Of a DNA stretch of 64,000 bases, positions 42,739 through 52,806 are shown piece by piece. The position numbers and the translations under genes were made by a program. A model generated the notes under the pieces. It was not told the DNA's origin. It searched no databases and worked only from the letters and a program-made list of their open reading frames with translations. The first letter of the stretch is position 1. The number at the start of each line of letters is the position of its first letter. Origin of the DNA: Hellea sp. (GTDB taxonomy: Bacteria; Pseudomonadota; Alphaproteobacteria; Caulobacterales; Maricaulaceae); assembly GCA_013002305.1 (NCBI GenBank), contig JABDKG010000053.1, forward strand, positions 62,001 through 126,000. Reading direction: 5' to 3'.

Positions 42739-43428
42739 CTACCGATTCTTTCCCATAATGGCTTTCGCCAGTTCCGAGCTCATCGCCGCATCGCGTCCAT
42801 AAGTATGGGCGTTGATCGCATCGGCAAATTCTTGATTAAGCGGCGCGCCGCCAACCATAACCGGGAGCTCTTTGAGGATGTTTCGCTTATCAAGCTCTTC
42901 GATCACGACGCCCATATATGGCATGGTTGTTGTCAGCAGCGCAGACATACCCATAATATCAGGCTTGTGCGTATCAATTGCTTCGAGGAATTCATCAACA
43001 GAGGTATTGATCCCAAGATCGAAGACTTCAAACCCTGCACCCTCAAGCATCATACCGACAAGGTTTTTCCCTATATCGTGAATATCGCCTTTCACTGTAC
43101 CAATAACAAACTTTCCGGTGCTGGCGCTGTTTTCGCTCTGGGCGAGGATTGGCCGCAACAGCCCCATTCCGCCTTTCATAGCGTTAGCAGATTGGAGCAC
43201 TTCCGGGACAAAAAGAATACCGTCGCGGAAATCAATACCTACGATCCGCATACCTTCGACAAGCGCATCATTCAAAACCATATTGGCATCCCAACCCCGA
43301 TCGAGGAGGATTTGAGTGCCTTCCGTGACTTCTTCAATCAAACCATCGTAAAGGTCGTCTTGCATCTGCTCGACGAGCTCATTGTCGTTAAGATCTTTTA
43401 GAATGATTTCTTCTTCTTGATCACTCAT
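42739..43428 (-). CDS. Methyltransferase-associated corrinoid (B12-binding) protein
   Basis: GTVKGDIHDIGKNLVGMMLEGAGFEVFDLGINTSVDEFLEA (DxHxxG), MSALLTTTMPYMGVVIEEL. Confidence 0.95.
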   Translation of the reverse strand: MSDQEEEIILKDLNDNELVEQMQDDLYDGLIEEVTEGTQILLDRGWDANMVLNDALVEGMRIVGIDFRDGILFVPEVLQSANAMKGGMGLLRPILAQSENSASTGKFVIGTVKGDIHDIGKNLVGMMLEGAGFEVFDLGINTSVDEFLEAIDTHKPDIMGMSALLTTTMPYMGVVIEELDKRNILKELPVMVGGAPLNQEFADAINAHTYGRDAAMSSELAKAIMGKNR

Positions 43429-43449
43429 AACTAACTCCTGATCTATTGC

Positions 43450-45150
43450 CTACGCCAATCCGACGATTTGGCCATCTTCGTCAAGCCCGATATCAAGGGC
43501 CGCTGGGTGCCTCGGCAAGCCCGGCATACGCATAATAGTTCCGCAGATCGCGACTACAAATCCCGCGCCGGCATTGAGCGTCGCTTCGCGTACTTCGACC
43601 GTATGACCTGAGGTCGCGCCCAGTTTTTTTGGGTCCGTCGAGAAGCTAGATTGTGTTTTCGCTATACAAATTGGCAAATGGCCAAAGCCCATTTTTTCGA
43701 TCTTCTTGATCGCGCTAGAGGCCTCACCCGTAAATACAATATTTTCGGCTCGGTATATCTCAGTGGCAACTGCCTCAACCTTACTCTTAAGTGACATGTC
43801 GTCGGAATACATCAAAGTCACTTTAGGCTTTTTACCATCCAATATGGCCTTAACAGAAACGGCCAGACCTTTCGCGCCCTCGCCGCCCTCTGCCCAGTGC
43901 TTGGATAAACACATTTCAACTCCTTCGGCATCACAGATTCTTTGAATTTCTTCCACTTCGTCAACAGTGTCATGAATGAAATGGTTAAGTGCCACAATTG
44001 GCTGAAGACCAAACTTTTTCAAATTCTCTATATGACGCTGCAAGTTTACACCGCCGTCACGAACAGCTTTAGGGTTGGGAGCGCCTAAATCAGATTTAGC
44101 AATACCGCCCTGCATTTTCATAGCGCGTACTGTTGCAACGAGAACAACCACGTCTGGCCGCAAACCAGACTGTCGACATTTGATATCCAGGAATTTTTCA
44201 GCGCCAAGATCAGCCCCAAAACCGGCTTCGGTCACGACAACATCCGCCATTTTAAGTGCTGTCTGCGTTGCAACGACTGAGTTGCAGCCATGAGCAATAT
44301 TCGCAAATGGTCCACCATGGATAAATGCCATATTATGCTCGATGGACTGGACGAGGTTGGGCTGGAATGCGTCTTTCAACAAAACGGTTACAGCACCCTC
44401 AGCACCAATATCACGGACAGTTACCGGTTTTTTGCTATAAGTTTGGCCGAGTATTATGTCGCCAATGCGTTTTTGCAGATCTTTTAGGTCTGTTGCTAGG
44501 CAGAAAATCGCCATAATTTCAGAGGCAACCGTAATGTCAAATCCATCTTCTCGGACGACACCCTGAGTTGGGCCGCCCATACCGATCACAATATTTCGCA
44601 AAACACGGTCATTCATGTCGACGACGCGGCGCCATGTGATGCGTCGAGGATCAATATCAAGCGCATTTCCCCATTGAATATGATTATCGAGCATTGCTGA
44701 AATCAGAGAATGTGCGGACGTGATGGCGTGGAAATCGCCATTGAAATGAAGGTTAATGTCTTCCATCGGAATAACTTGAGCACGACCGCCGCCAGCTGCT
44801 CCGCCCTTCATCCCAAAGCAAGGACCCAAAGACGGTTCTCTCAGGCAAACCATGGATTTTACACCGATCATGTTTAGACCATCGTTCAGCCCAACACTTG
44901 TTGTGGTTTTGCCCTCACCGGCCGGAGTCGGAGTTACGGCCGTAACGAGGACGAGCTTGCCATTGGGTTTGTCGGCCAACGAATTGATATATTCAAGGGA
45001 AAGCTTGGCTTTATAATGCCCAAACGGAACCAAAGCTTCTGCCGGGATTCCTAGTTTTTCTTCAGCGAGCGGCAAAAGTGGCTTCATGGTTGCTGCACGG
45101 GCAATTTCAATGTCAGGCGCGCCAGGTGCTGGAAGATCTTGTTGAGTCAC
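43450..45150 (-). CDS. fhs: Formate--tetrahydrofolate ligase
   Basis: [60 protein letters not shown]. Confidence 0.97.
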   Translation of the reverse strand: MTQQDLPAPGAPDIEIARAATMKPLLPLAEEKLGIPAEALVPFGHYKAKLSLEYINSLADKPNGKLVLVTAVTPTPAGEGKTTTSVGLNDGLNMIGVKSMVCLREPSLGPCFGMKGGAAGGGRAQVIPMEDINLHFNGDFHAITSAHSLISAMLDNHIQWGNALDIDPRRITWRRVVDMNDRVLRNIVIGMGGPTQGVVREDGFDITVASEIMAIFCLATDLKDLQKRIGDIILGQTYSKKPVTVRDIGAEGAVTVLLKDAFQPNLVQSIEHNMAFIHGGPFANIAHGCNSVVATQTALKMADVVVTEAGFGADLGAEKFLDIKCRQSGLRPDVVVLVATVRAMKMQGGIAKSDLGAPNPKAVRDGGVNLQRHIENLKKFGLQPIVALNHFIHDTVDEVEEIQRICDAEGVEMCLSKHWAEGGEGAKGLAVSVKAILDGKKPKVTLMYSDDMSLKSKVEAVATEIYRAENIVFTGEASSAIKKIEKMGFGHLPICIAKTQSSFSTDPKKLGATSGHTVEVREATLNAGAGFVVAICGTIMRMPGLPRHPAALDIGLDEDGQIVGLA

Positions 45151-45208
45151 TTTTTTCCCTTAATTTTACAGACGTTGCTAGGCAAATTAGCTCTTATGTT
45201 CTACAATA

Positions 45209-45237
45209 AATACGACGCATTTTAGCACTAATACGAC
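45209..45237. promoter_or_regulatory. Direct repeat AATACGAC x2, 21-bp period, in the divergent fhs/DddP-like intergenic region
   Basis: AATACGAC at 45209-45216 and 45230-45237; possible activator half-sites. Confidence 0.35.
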
Positions 45238-45386
45238 ATCACGTTCTTAGTCAGAATAGCATGAATATTGAGAATTTCTCTCATTTTGCCCTAATGGATA
45301 GGATAATTTATAGCCATAATCTCAAAACCAATAGAGACGATCGACAAAAATCATGCCAGCAAGTCACTATATTGGACGCAAAAGTC

Positions 45387-46676
45387 ATGACCAAAATTAC
45401 TCCGCTTAGCCGCCAAGGCGATCACATTAGTCATTATGACCCTAATGAGGTGTTTGTGACGCCAGTTATGACAAGCCGGCTTCTGGACTTAGGCTATGTG
45501 CTTCCCAATTTAGAGAACATTCGGTGCTACAGACGGGCTCGGATATTGGCTGAGATGGAGAAACGGAAAGTCGATGCGCTGCTCCTATTTGATCCCCTCA
45601 ATATCCGATATGCTACTGACAGCTCCAATATGCAGCTATGGACGTCACATAATCTAGCGCGCGCCGTGCTGGTGACTATTGACGGCCATGTGATCTTTTG
45701 GGATTTCGCAAAATGCCAACACATGGCTGAGCATCTCCACCGGATCAATGAAGTCAGAACAGTAGCAGGTTCATTCTATTTTGAATTTGGTGATTCATCA
45801 GAAAAGCAGGCCAAATCATTCTGTCAGGAAGTTCGAGACGCTCTTTTGCAGCGCAATATTTCGGGGCCTATTGGAATAGACCGTATGGATACAGATATAG
45901 CAAAAGCGTTCTTTGAGACAGGCCTCAAAATCGTCGCTGGGCAAACGGTGATGGAACATGCCCGCGTCATAAAATCTGCTGATGAAATCCTTGCCATGCG
46001 CTGTGCTGTAGCCGGATGCAAAATGGCCATGGCGGAAATGGAAAAAGTCATGCAGCCGGGCATGGCCGAGGTAGAGCTCTGGTCTGTACTTCACAAAGAA
46101 AACATTGCTCAGGGCGGCGAATGGATCGAAACCCGTCTTCTATCCTCTGGTCCGCGAACCAATCCATGGATGAGAGAGGCCAGCGGCCGGATAATGAAGG
46201 CGGGTGAAATCATGGCATTCGATACGGACTTAATCGGTCTTTTTGGAATATGCGTTGATACATCACGCACTTGGTTGGTAGGCGATATTGATGCAAATGC
46301 CGCGCAAATCGAGATGTACCAAATTGCGCACGAACACATAGAGACCAATCAATCGCTGCTTGCACCTGGAGTGCCAATGCGTGACCTGACATTTAAAGGC
46401 CATGTCCTGCCCGGTGCTTACCAGGCCAAGAAATATTGCGTGAAAATGCACGGCGTTGGCTTATGCGACGAGTTTCCGAGTATTTATTACCCGGACAATT
46501 ACATTGAGGGTGCTTTTGACTACCACCTCGAGCCTGGCATGGTTCTATGCGTCGAGGCCTATGTCGGAAAAGATGACGGTATTGAGGGCATAAAACTTGA
46601 AAATCAGGTGCTGGTAACAGATACGGGCTTTGAAAATCTCACAACCTACCCATATGATGAACGACTTTTAGGTTAA
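45387..46676 (+). CDS. M24 (creatinase/prolidase-fold) protein, DddP-like (putative DMSP lyase family)
   Basis: LLFDPLNIRYATDSSNMQLW, GGEWIETRLLSSGPRTNPW, FDTDLIGLFGICVDTSRTW, MHGVGLCDEFP, CVEAYVG, KLENQVLVTDTGFENLTTYP; start MTKITPLSRQG preferred over 45261. Confidence 0.78.
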   Translation: MTKITPLSRQGDHISHYDPNEVFVTPVMTSRLLDLGYVLPNLENIRCYRRARILAEMEKRKVDALLLFDPLNIRYATDSSNMQLWTSHNLARAVLVTIDGHVIFWDFAKCQHMAEHLHRINEVRTVAGSFYFEFGDSSEKQAKSFCQEVRDALLQRNISGPIGIDRMDTDIAKAFFETGLKIVAGQTVMEHARVIKSADEILAMRCAVAGCKMAMAEMEKVMQPGMAEVELWSVLHKENIAQGGEWIETRLLSSGPRTNPWMREASGRIMKAGEIMAFDTDLIGLFGICVDTSRTWLVGDIDANAAQIEMYQIAHEHIETNQSLLAPGVPMRDLTFKGHVLPGAYQAKKYCVKMHGVGLCDEFPSIYYPDNYIEGAFDYHLEPGMVLCVEAYVGKDDGIEGIKLENQVLVTDTGFENLTTYPYDERLLG

Positions 46677-46681
46677 ACGAC

Positions 46682-46951
46682 ATGAAAAAAGAAGATTTAG
46701 ACCTATCCAATTTTGAACCGATGGACAGTCCATGTCAGTTGATCTGTTCGGTTGAGAAAGAAAGCAATCGCTGCTTTGGTTGTGGTCGTTCGCGCGATGA
46801 AATTGCACGCTGGACGCTGTACTCTAAAGAAGATCGCGACGAGATTTTGGCGCAATTGCCAGAGCGTATGCCGCCGCTGCGGGCGATTCTCGAGCAACGA
46901 CGAAAGAAACGCCGGGTCAACAAAAGAAAACGAAGCTCGGCCTCCGATTAG
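46682..46951 (+). CDS. DUF1289 domain-containing protein
   Basis: DSPCQLICSVEKESNRCFGCGRSRDEIARWTLYSKEDRDEILAQLPERM. Confidence 0.85.
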   Translation: MKKEDLDLSNFEPMDSPCQLICSVEKESNRCFGCGRSRDEIARWTLYSKEDRDEILAQLPERMPPLRAILEQRRKKRRVNKRKRSSASD

Positions 46952-47917
46952 ATGTTTGGCCGCCAGCCAATAGTTAAAACCCAGACCGTCGGGTTTTTAC
47001 TCACACCGCAATTTTCTATGATCGCTTTCACTGCGGCTATTGAGCCGCTACGGTTGGTTAATAGAATAGAACGGCGCGACGTTTTCAGATGGCAGCTTTA
47101 CTCAATCAACGGCGCTCAGGTTAAGGCCAGCAGTGACGTTGAATTTTCCGTAAACGCAAAACTTACGGAACGATGCGAACTTGATACTCTGTTCGTCTGT
47201 TCCGGCATTCGCACCTATGATCATCTCAATAAAGAAACATCGAATGTTCTACGGGCGCTCGCAAGGCGTGGTGTCCCGCTTGGGAGTATTTGCACCGGAA
47301 CCATTAATCTTGCCGAAGCGGGTGTTCTGAATGGATTTAAGTGCACGATCCACTGGGAAAGCATTGAGAGCCTGGCGGAGCGATACCCAAAACTCGATAT
47401 AACCTCATCATTGTTTGAGGTTGACCGCAATCGCTATACTTGCTCCGGCGGGTTGGCGGCAACCGATATGATGCTGCACTCCATCAAGCTGGACTATGGC
47501 AGAAAACTTGCCATGCGGGTGGCGGATCAGCTTCTTTACGTAGCGGGCCGAGAACCGGGTGAATTACAGCGTATGGAAATCGCAAAACGGATTGGCGTGA
47601 CACATCCAAAACTCCTCGCAGCTATTGGCCATATGGAGTTCAATCTTGAAGCGCCTTTATCGATTACGTCATTGGGTAAAGAAATCGGACTTTCACCGCG
47701 CCAATTAGAGCGACTGTTTAGCTCCGAATTATCGATTACACCGTCCCGATATTACGTCAATCTAAGGCTGGATCGTGCCCGCAATTTCTTAAGACAAACA
47801 CCGCTCAGCATCCAAGAAATAGCTGTCGCAACCGGATTTGGCTCCATGTCTTATTTTTCCAAATGCTACAAAATCCGATTTGGCCACGCCCCCAAACAAG
47901 AACGGCAAATTGCTTAA
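46952..47917 (+). CDS. GlxA/GbdR-type transcriptional regulator (DJ-1/PfpI-like N-term + AraC HTH)
   Basis: TVGFLLTPQFSMIAFTAAIEPLRLVNRIERRDVFRW; SPRQLERLFSSELSITPSRYYVNLRLDRARNFLRQTPLSIQEIAVATGFGSMSYFSKCYKIRFGHAP. Confidence 0.9.
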   Translation: MFGRQPIVKTQTVGFLLTPQFSMIAFTAAIEPLRLVNRIERRDVFRWQLYSINGAQVKASSDVEFSVNAKLTERCELDTLFVCSGIRTYDHLNKETSNVLRALARRGVPLGSICTGTINLAEAGVLNGFKCTIHWESIESLAERYPKLDITSSLFEVDRNRYTCSGGLAATDMMLHSIKLDYGRKLAMRVADQLLYVAGREPGELQRMEIAKRIGVTHPKLLAAIGHMEFNLEAPLSITSLGKEIGLSPRQLERLFSSELSITPSRYYVNLRLDRARNFLRQTPLSIQEIAVATGFGSMSYFSKCYKIRFGHAPKQERQIA

Positions 47918-49158
47918 ATTTTACGCTTGGCTTTTAGCTTGGCACGCGGATCCATGCGCCGAACAATGGCCAAGGATCTTGGACGTGGAATGGAAATATA
48001 GGATATATTGTTGACGGTTCCGCTCTTTCGGAAATATCGATAAAACGCGTAAGCCGCTAATCCGGCGTGGACACACCCCGTATAGGCAAACAAATAGGTC
48101 GGCCCCAAGCGTGTCATCGTTTGCGCTCCGGCCACCGGTCCAATAATTGAACCCACGCCATAGATCAGTAGTAATCCGCCGCTAATAGCGACAAATTCAT
48201 CAGTCTCGGCCCGGTCATTTGCATGCGCCGCACAAAGTCCAAATATTTGCATTGCAAACACACCGTAAAGGATACCGCCCGTCAACATAAATCTATCACT
48301 TTCTCCGGCCAATAAACATAGAAATGCCCCCGCGCCTGCCCCGCCCAGCGAGATCAGGAGAATGATAATTCGGCGGCCAAATCTGTCCGAAAGCCATCCG
48401 ACAGGCCATTGCATCATTGCGCCTGCGAAAATGACCACACTCATAAAGGTCGAAACCATCAGAACTGGATGGCCTAGATCGGTAACAAATATCGGTGCAA
48501 CACCCCAAAAGGCTCCATTTGTTAGGCCAACGGCAAAACAACCAAACGCTGCCAAAGGCGAAACGTTTACGAGTTTTTTAAGGTTCAGAGATGTCGAAGT
48601 ACTAGGCTTAGGCTCGCCGGCTGTAGAAAGCGAAATTGGAAATATTGCCAAACACACACAAATAGCGACCACAGAAAAGAGCACAAATCCCTGCGGATCC
48701 GGGATGTTTAGCAGAAACTGCCCGACCGTCACAGCCGCTAGGTCGACCATGCGATAAATCGATAGCACTTGCCCGCGCTGTTTATTCGGAGCGGCCTCAT
48801 TTATCCAACTTTCTATCAGGACATAGAGCCCGGCAAAGCTAAATCCGATGATCCCGCGAAGTACCACCCAGACCGGAATATTTATGGCAAGTACGTGGAA
48901 AAGTGCACCAGCCGCCGTCAGTGCGGACAAGGCCGCAAATACTCGGACATGGCCTACACGCTTGACCAAATGCGGCGTATAAAAACAGCCAGCGATAAAG
49001 CCTGCATAATAAGCCGATGTCATGAACCCAATGGCCGTTAGCGGAAAGCCTTCCGCCTGCGCGCGAATTGCAATTAATGTGCTGAGCAGCCCGCCGCCGG
49101 CCAGCAGGATAGCCGCCGATACCAATAATGCTCCAACAGACCCGAGAATGCCCCGCAT
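47914..49158 (-). CDS. MFS transporter
   Basis: About 12 TM; GWLSDRFGRRIIIL; FSFAGLYVLIESWINEAAPNKQRGQVLSIYRMVDL. Confidence 0.88.
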   Translation of the reverse strand: MRGILGSVGALLVSAAILLAGGGLLSTLIAIRAQAEGFPLTAIGFMTSAYYAGFIAGCFYTPHLVKRVGHVRVFAALSALTAAGALFHVLAINIPVWVVLRGIIGFSFAGLYVLIESWINEAAPNKQRGQVLSIYRMVDLAAVTVGQFLLNIPDPQGFVLFSVVAICVCLAIFPISLSTAGEPKPSTSTSLNLKKLVNVSPLAAFGCFAVGLTNGAFWGVAPIFVTDLGHPVLMVSTFMSVVIFAGAMMQWPVGWLSDRFGRRIIILLISLGGAGAGAFLCLLAGESDRFMLTGGILYGVFAMQIFGLCAAHANDRAETDEFVAISGGLLLIYGVGSIIGPVAGAQTMTRLGPTYLFAYTGCVHAGLAAYAFYRYFRKSGTVNNISYISIPRPRSLAIVRRMDPRAKLKAKRKI

Positions 49159-49170
49159 GACATTAAACCT

Positions 49171-49965
49171 TTAAAGCAGACGAACAGGGCCCGTCGCTGA
49201 TTGCGAATAAATCGCCATATTGGCCTCTGTCGCTTTGCGCAAGGCAAAAGCGGTCGGTGCGGACAAAGAAACTAGGGCTTTGACGCCTTGGCGCGCAGCT
49301 TTTTCGACAATTTCGTAGGAACAACGGCTCGACATCACGACAAACCCTGCCGCCACGTCGGTTTTATCCATGGCCATAGCACCAAGAAGTTTATCTAGAG
49401 CATTGTGACGCCCAACATCCTCGCGCACGGTTTTAATCTCTCCGTTTTGATCGGCCCAGGCCGCTGCGTGGACCGTTCGGGTCAGGCGGTTGAGCGGTTG
49501 ATGTTTATTTAATACTTCCAGTGCTGAAGCCAGGACATTCAGATCAAGGTCCACAGGCTTTTTACTTACCGGGTCGAGTTTTTGGAACAAAACATCCGCA
49601 TTTTCCAAGCCGCATAAACCGCAACTGGCGCTGCCTACCATATTCCGTCTACGATGAATTATATCTATTTTTTCAAGGGCTTCTTTAGTTATTTTAAAGC
49701 GTAAATCCGCCCCTTCAACAGTTTGGAAGATGTCGAGCGAAATAATATCCCACGGTTCGCTTATGATTTTTTCCGTCAAGGAAAACCCAATCGCGAAATC
49801 GGCCAAATCATCGGGCGTTGCCATCATCACAGAATAATTCCTGCGGTTATAAACAAAGGCAACTGGAACCTCTTCAGGGACGTGCCAACGACCCTCTTCA
49901 CGGCCTCTTTTAATGTCGAACTCACGGGACGACGGAAGGTCATCGCCGTGAAACGTAATTTTCAC
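49171..49965 (-). CDS. fdhD: Formate dehydrogenase accessory sulfurtransferase FdhD
   Basis: GSASCGLCG, TVREDVGRHNALDKLLGA, SSRCSYEIVEKAARQG. Confidence 0.92.
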   Translation of the reverse strand: MKITFHGDDLPSSREFDIKRGREEGRWHVPEEVPVAFVYNRRNYSVMMATPDDLADFAIGFSLTEKIISEPWDIISLDIFQTVEGADLRFKITKEALEKIDIIHRRRNMVGSASCGLCGLENADVLFQKLDPVSKKPVDLDLNVLASALEVLNKHQPLNRLTRTVHAAAWADQNGEIKTVREDVGRHNALDKLLGAMAMDKTDVAAGFVVMSSRCSYEIVEKAARQGVKALVSLSAPTAFALRKATEANMAIYSQSATGPVRLL

Positions 49966-49968
49966 CTG

Positions 49969-52803
49969 TTACTCCGCTGGCTCAAGCGCGATTTGGCGAT
50001 AGGCATCAAGCTCATCAGAATAAGTTTTTTGCCAATCGGATTTATGATTGGCGGGTGCAACAGCAACTGCCGTAACTTTATATTCCGGGCAACTTGTCGC
50101 CCAATCAGCATTTTCGGTGGTCACGACATTGGCGCCTGTATCAGGATGATGAAACGTTGTGTAAACGACGCCCGGCTGCATTCGGCTTGAAAGACGCGCG
50201 CGTAGCGTGATCTCGCCTTTGCGGGACTTTAGCGATGCCCACTGCCCGTCCTGAATGCCTTGTGCCTCAGCATCTGATGGATGTATTTCCAGCACATCTT
50301 CTTCATGCCAGTCCGAGTTTTCAGTCCGCCGGGTTTGCGCGCCGACATTATATTGCGACAGAATTCGCCCTGTGGTCAGGAGCAACGGGAACTTTCGGTT
50401 GGTTTTCTCGGTTGTCGGCACATATTCCGTAGGAATAAATTTCCCGAGTCCTCGGACGAATTCGCCGACGTGCATGACTTCTGTACCGTCTGGATTGTCT
50501 TCATTAACCGGCCATTGCAGTGAGCCTTTCTCGTCCAATAATTCAAAAGTTACATCGCGGAAGGTTGGGGTCAGCGCCGCAATTTCGTCCATGATTTGTG
50601 ACGAGTTTTCAAACCCCATATCAAATCCGAGGGCTTTCCCAAGGTCCTGGGTGACTTCCCATTCGTGCTTACCAGTAGCCGGTTTCATCACAGGACGCAC
50701 GCGGTTAATCCGGCGTTCAGCATTGATAAAGGTTCCGTCTTTTTCAAGGAATGAAGTTCCTGGTAAGAAGACATGTGCAAAACGCGCGGTTTCGTTGAGA
50801 AACAGATCTTGCACGATGAGAATATCAAGGGCTTTGAGAGCGGCTTCTACGTGATGTGTATTTGGATCACTTTGGGCGACATCTTCACCCTGAATATACA
50901 TGCCTTTGTAGGTGCCGTTTACAGCCTCATCAAACATATTGGGGATACGGTAGCCAGGGACGCCGTCAAGCTTGGCATTCCATTTCGATTCGAACATAGT
51001 CCGCGTGGCATCATCAGAGACAGGTCGGTAGCCAGAGAATTCGTGCGGGAAAGATCCCATATCACAGGAACCTTGAACATTATTCTGGCCGCGCATTGGG
51101 TTCACGCCCACGCCAGGACGACCAATATTGCCGGTTGCCATAGCGAGATTGGCCATGCCCATCACCATGGTTGAGCCTTGCGAATGCTCTGTGACGCCGA
51201 GGCCATAGTAGATCGCCGAATTATTGTTGGTCGCGTACATGCGGGCAGCCGCGATCAAGTCATCTTTCGGGACGCCTGTTATTTCAGACACGTTTTCGGG
51301 CGAGTTGGCCGCGTTCAGTATCGTATTTTTCCAGTCCTTGAAATTTTCAGTCCGAGCTTTGATGAAATCTTCGTCGATCAGGCCTTCTTTGACAGCGACA
51401 TAGGCAAAACCATTGATCAAAGCGACATTTGTGCCGGGCCGTAGCGGCAAATGGTAATCTGCCTTAATATGTGGTGTCCGTACGAGCTCAATCGCGCGCG
51501 GATCCGCTATAATCAGTTTGGCCCCCTGACGTAGACGGCGTTTCATTTGTGACCCAAAAACCGGATGGGCATCTGTCGGGTTAGACCCAATAATGACGAT
51601 ACAGTCGGCTTCCATAACGCTATCAAAATTTTGCGTGCCGGCAGATTCCCCATAGGTTTGTTTGAGGCCATAGCCGGTCGGCGAATGACAAACACGGGCA
51701 CAGGTATCGACATTATTATTGCCAAAGCCCTGACGCACGAGGCGCTGAACGAGCCAAACTTCTTCATTGGTACAGCGGCTGGACGTGATACCGCCAACCG
51801 CTTTGACGCCGTATTTAGCCTGCGCGGCTTTGAGCTTATCGGCCGAAAACTTAAACGCCTCTTCCCAGCTGACTTCCTGCCAGGGATCGGTAATATTTTC
51901 GCGTATCATCGGCTTGGTGATACGGTCCTGGTGGGTGGCGTAACCAAAAGCAAAACGGCCCTTTACGCAGCTATGTCCATGATTAGCCTTGCCGTCTTTT
52001 TGCGGCACCATGCGGATGACTTTATCGCCTTTCATTTCGGCTTTAAACGAACAGCCAACGCCGCAATAAGCGCAGGTCGTTAGTACTGTCCGGTCTGGCA
52101 CGCCGTGATCCACAACCGATTTCTCTTGGAGCGTTGCGGTGGGGCAGGCCTGTACACAAGCACCGCAAGACACGCATTCGCTCTCCATAAAGCTTTCGCC
52201 CATGGATGCTGCTACTTTGGACTTAAAGCCTCGCCCTTCAATGGTCAGGGCCAAAGTTCCCTGCACTTCATCACAAGCCCGCACGCAGCGCGAACAGGCA
52301 ATACATTTACTGGCTTCAAACTGAAAATAAGGATTGGACGTATCGGTAGGCGCGTCAAAATGATTGGCGCCGTCATAGCCATAACGGACTTCGCGCAGGC
52401 CAACCTGTCCGGCGACATCCTGAAGTTCACAATCACCATTATCCGAGCAGGTCAAGCAATCCAGTGGGTGATCGGAAATATAAAGTTCCATCACACCTTT
52501 GCGAATTTTAGCGATATCGTCGTCTTGCGTTGTAACTTTCATGCCCTCTGAAACGGGTATTGTACAACTCGCCGGTGTGCCTTTTCGGCCATCGACCTTG
52601 CAAACACACATACGGCAGGACCCAAACGCATCGAGACTATCGGTGGCGCAAAGTTTTGGGATGGGAATACCGGCCTCTGCGGCGGCCCGCATAACCGATG
52701 TGCCTTCAGCAACTGTCACGTCGTGACCATCGATCTCGAGTGTCACTTCTTTGTCGGATTTGACCGCCGGCGTTCCGTAATCTTTTTCGACTAGTAAGGT
52801 CAT
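49969..52803 (-). CDS. fdsA: Formate dehydrogenase subunit alpha (molybdopterin, NAD-linked type)
   Basis: N-term 2Fe-2S/4Fe-4S domains, CAYCGVGCSFKAEM, VDTCARVCHSPTGYGL (Cys-type), RGQNNVQGSCDMG. Confidence 0.93.
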   Translation of the reverse strand: MTLLVEKDYGTPAVKSDKEVTLEIDGHDVTVAEGTSVMRAAAEAGIPIPKLCATDSLDAFGSCRMCVCKVDGRKGTPASCTIPVSEGMKVTTQDDDIAKIRKGVMELYISDHPLDCLTCSDNGDCELQDVAGQVGLREVRYGYDGANHFDAPTDTSNPYFQFEASKCIACSRCVRACDEVQGTLALTIEGRGFKSKVAASMGESFMESECVSCGACVQACPTATLQEKSVVDHGVPDRTVLTTCAYCGVGCSFKAEMKGDKVIRMVPQKDGKANHGHSCVKGRFAFGYATHQDRITKPMIRENITDPWQEVSWEEAFKFSADKLKAAQAKYGVKAVGGITSSRCTNEEVWLVQRLVRQGFGNNNVDTCARVCHSPTGYGLKQTYGESAGTQNFDSVMEADCIVIIGSNPTDAHPVFGSQMKRRLRQGAKLIIADPRAIELVRTPHIKADYHLPLRPGTNVALINGFAYVAVKEGLIDEDFIKARTENFKDWKNTILNAANSPENVSEITGVPKDDLIAAARMYATNNNSAIYYGLGVTEHSQGSTMVMGMANLAMATGNIGRPGVGVNPMRGQNNVQGSCDMGSFPHEFSGYRPVSDDATRTMFESKWNAKLDGVPGYRIPNMFDEAVNGTYKGMYIQGEDVAQSDPNTHHVEAALKALDILIVQDLFLNETARFAHVFLPGTSFLEKDGTFINAERRINRVRPVMKPATGKHEWEVTQDLGKALGFDMGFENSSQIMDEIAALTPTFRDVTFELLDEKGSLQWPVNEDNPDGTEVMHVGEFVRGLGKFIPTEYVPTTEKTNRKFPLLLTTGRILSQYNVGAQTRRTENSDWHEEDVLEIHPSDAEAQGIQDGQWASLKSRKGEITLRARLSSRMQPGVVYTTFHHPDTGANVVTTENADWATSCPEYKVTAVAVAPANHKSDWQKTYSDELDAYRQIALEPAE

Positions 52804-52806
52804 AAT

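Noticed and set aside
42682-43401. 239-aa + strand ORF antisense to the corrinoid protein
   Set aside because: Overlaps nearly the entire DxHxxG corrinoid gene; no domain recognised, typical reverse-frame artefact.
51565-52083. 172-aa + strand ORF opposite fdsA (and 52105..52551 +)
   Set aside because: Antisense to a conserved FDH alpha subunit; no supporting motif.
49969-52803. Selenocysteine FDH
   Set aside because: Active-site region reads VDTCARVCHSPT with Cys and no in-frame UGA.
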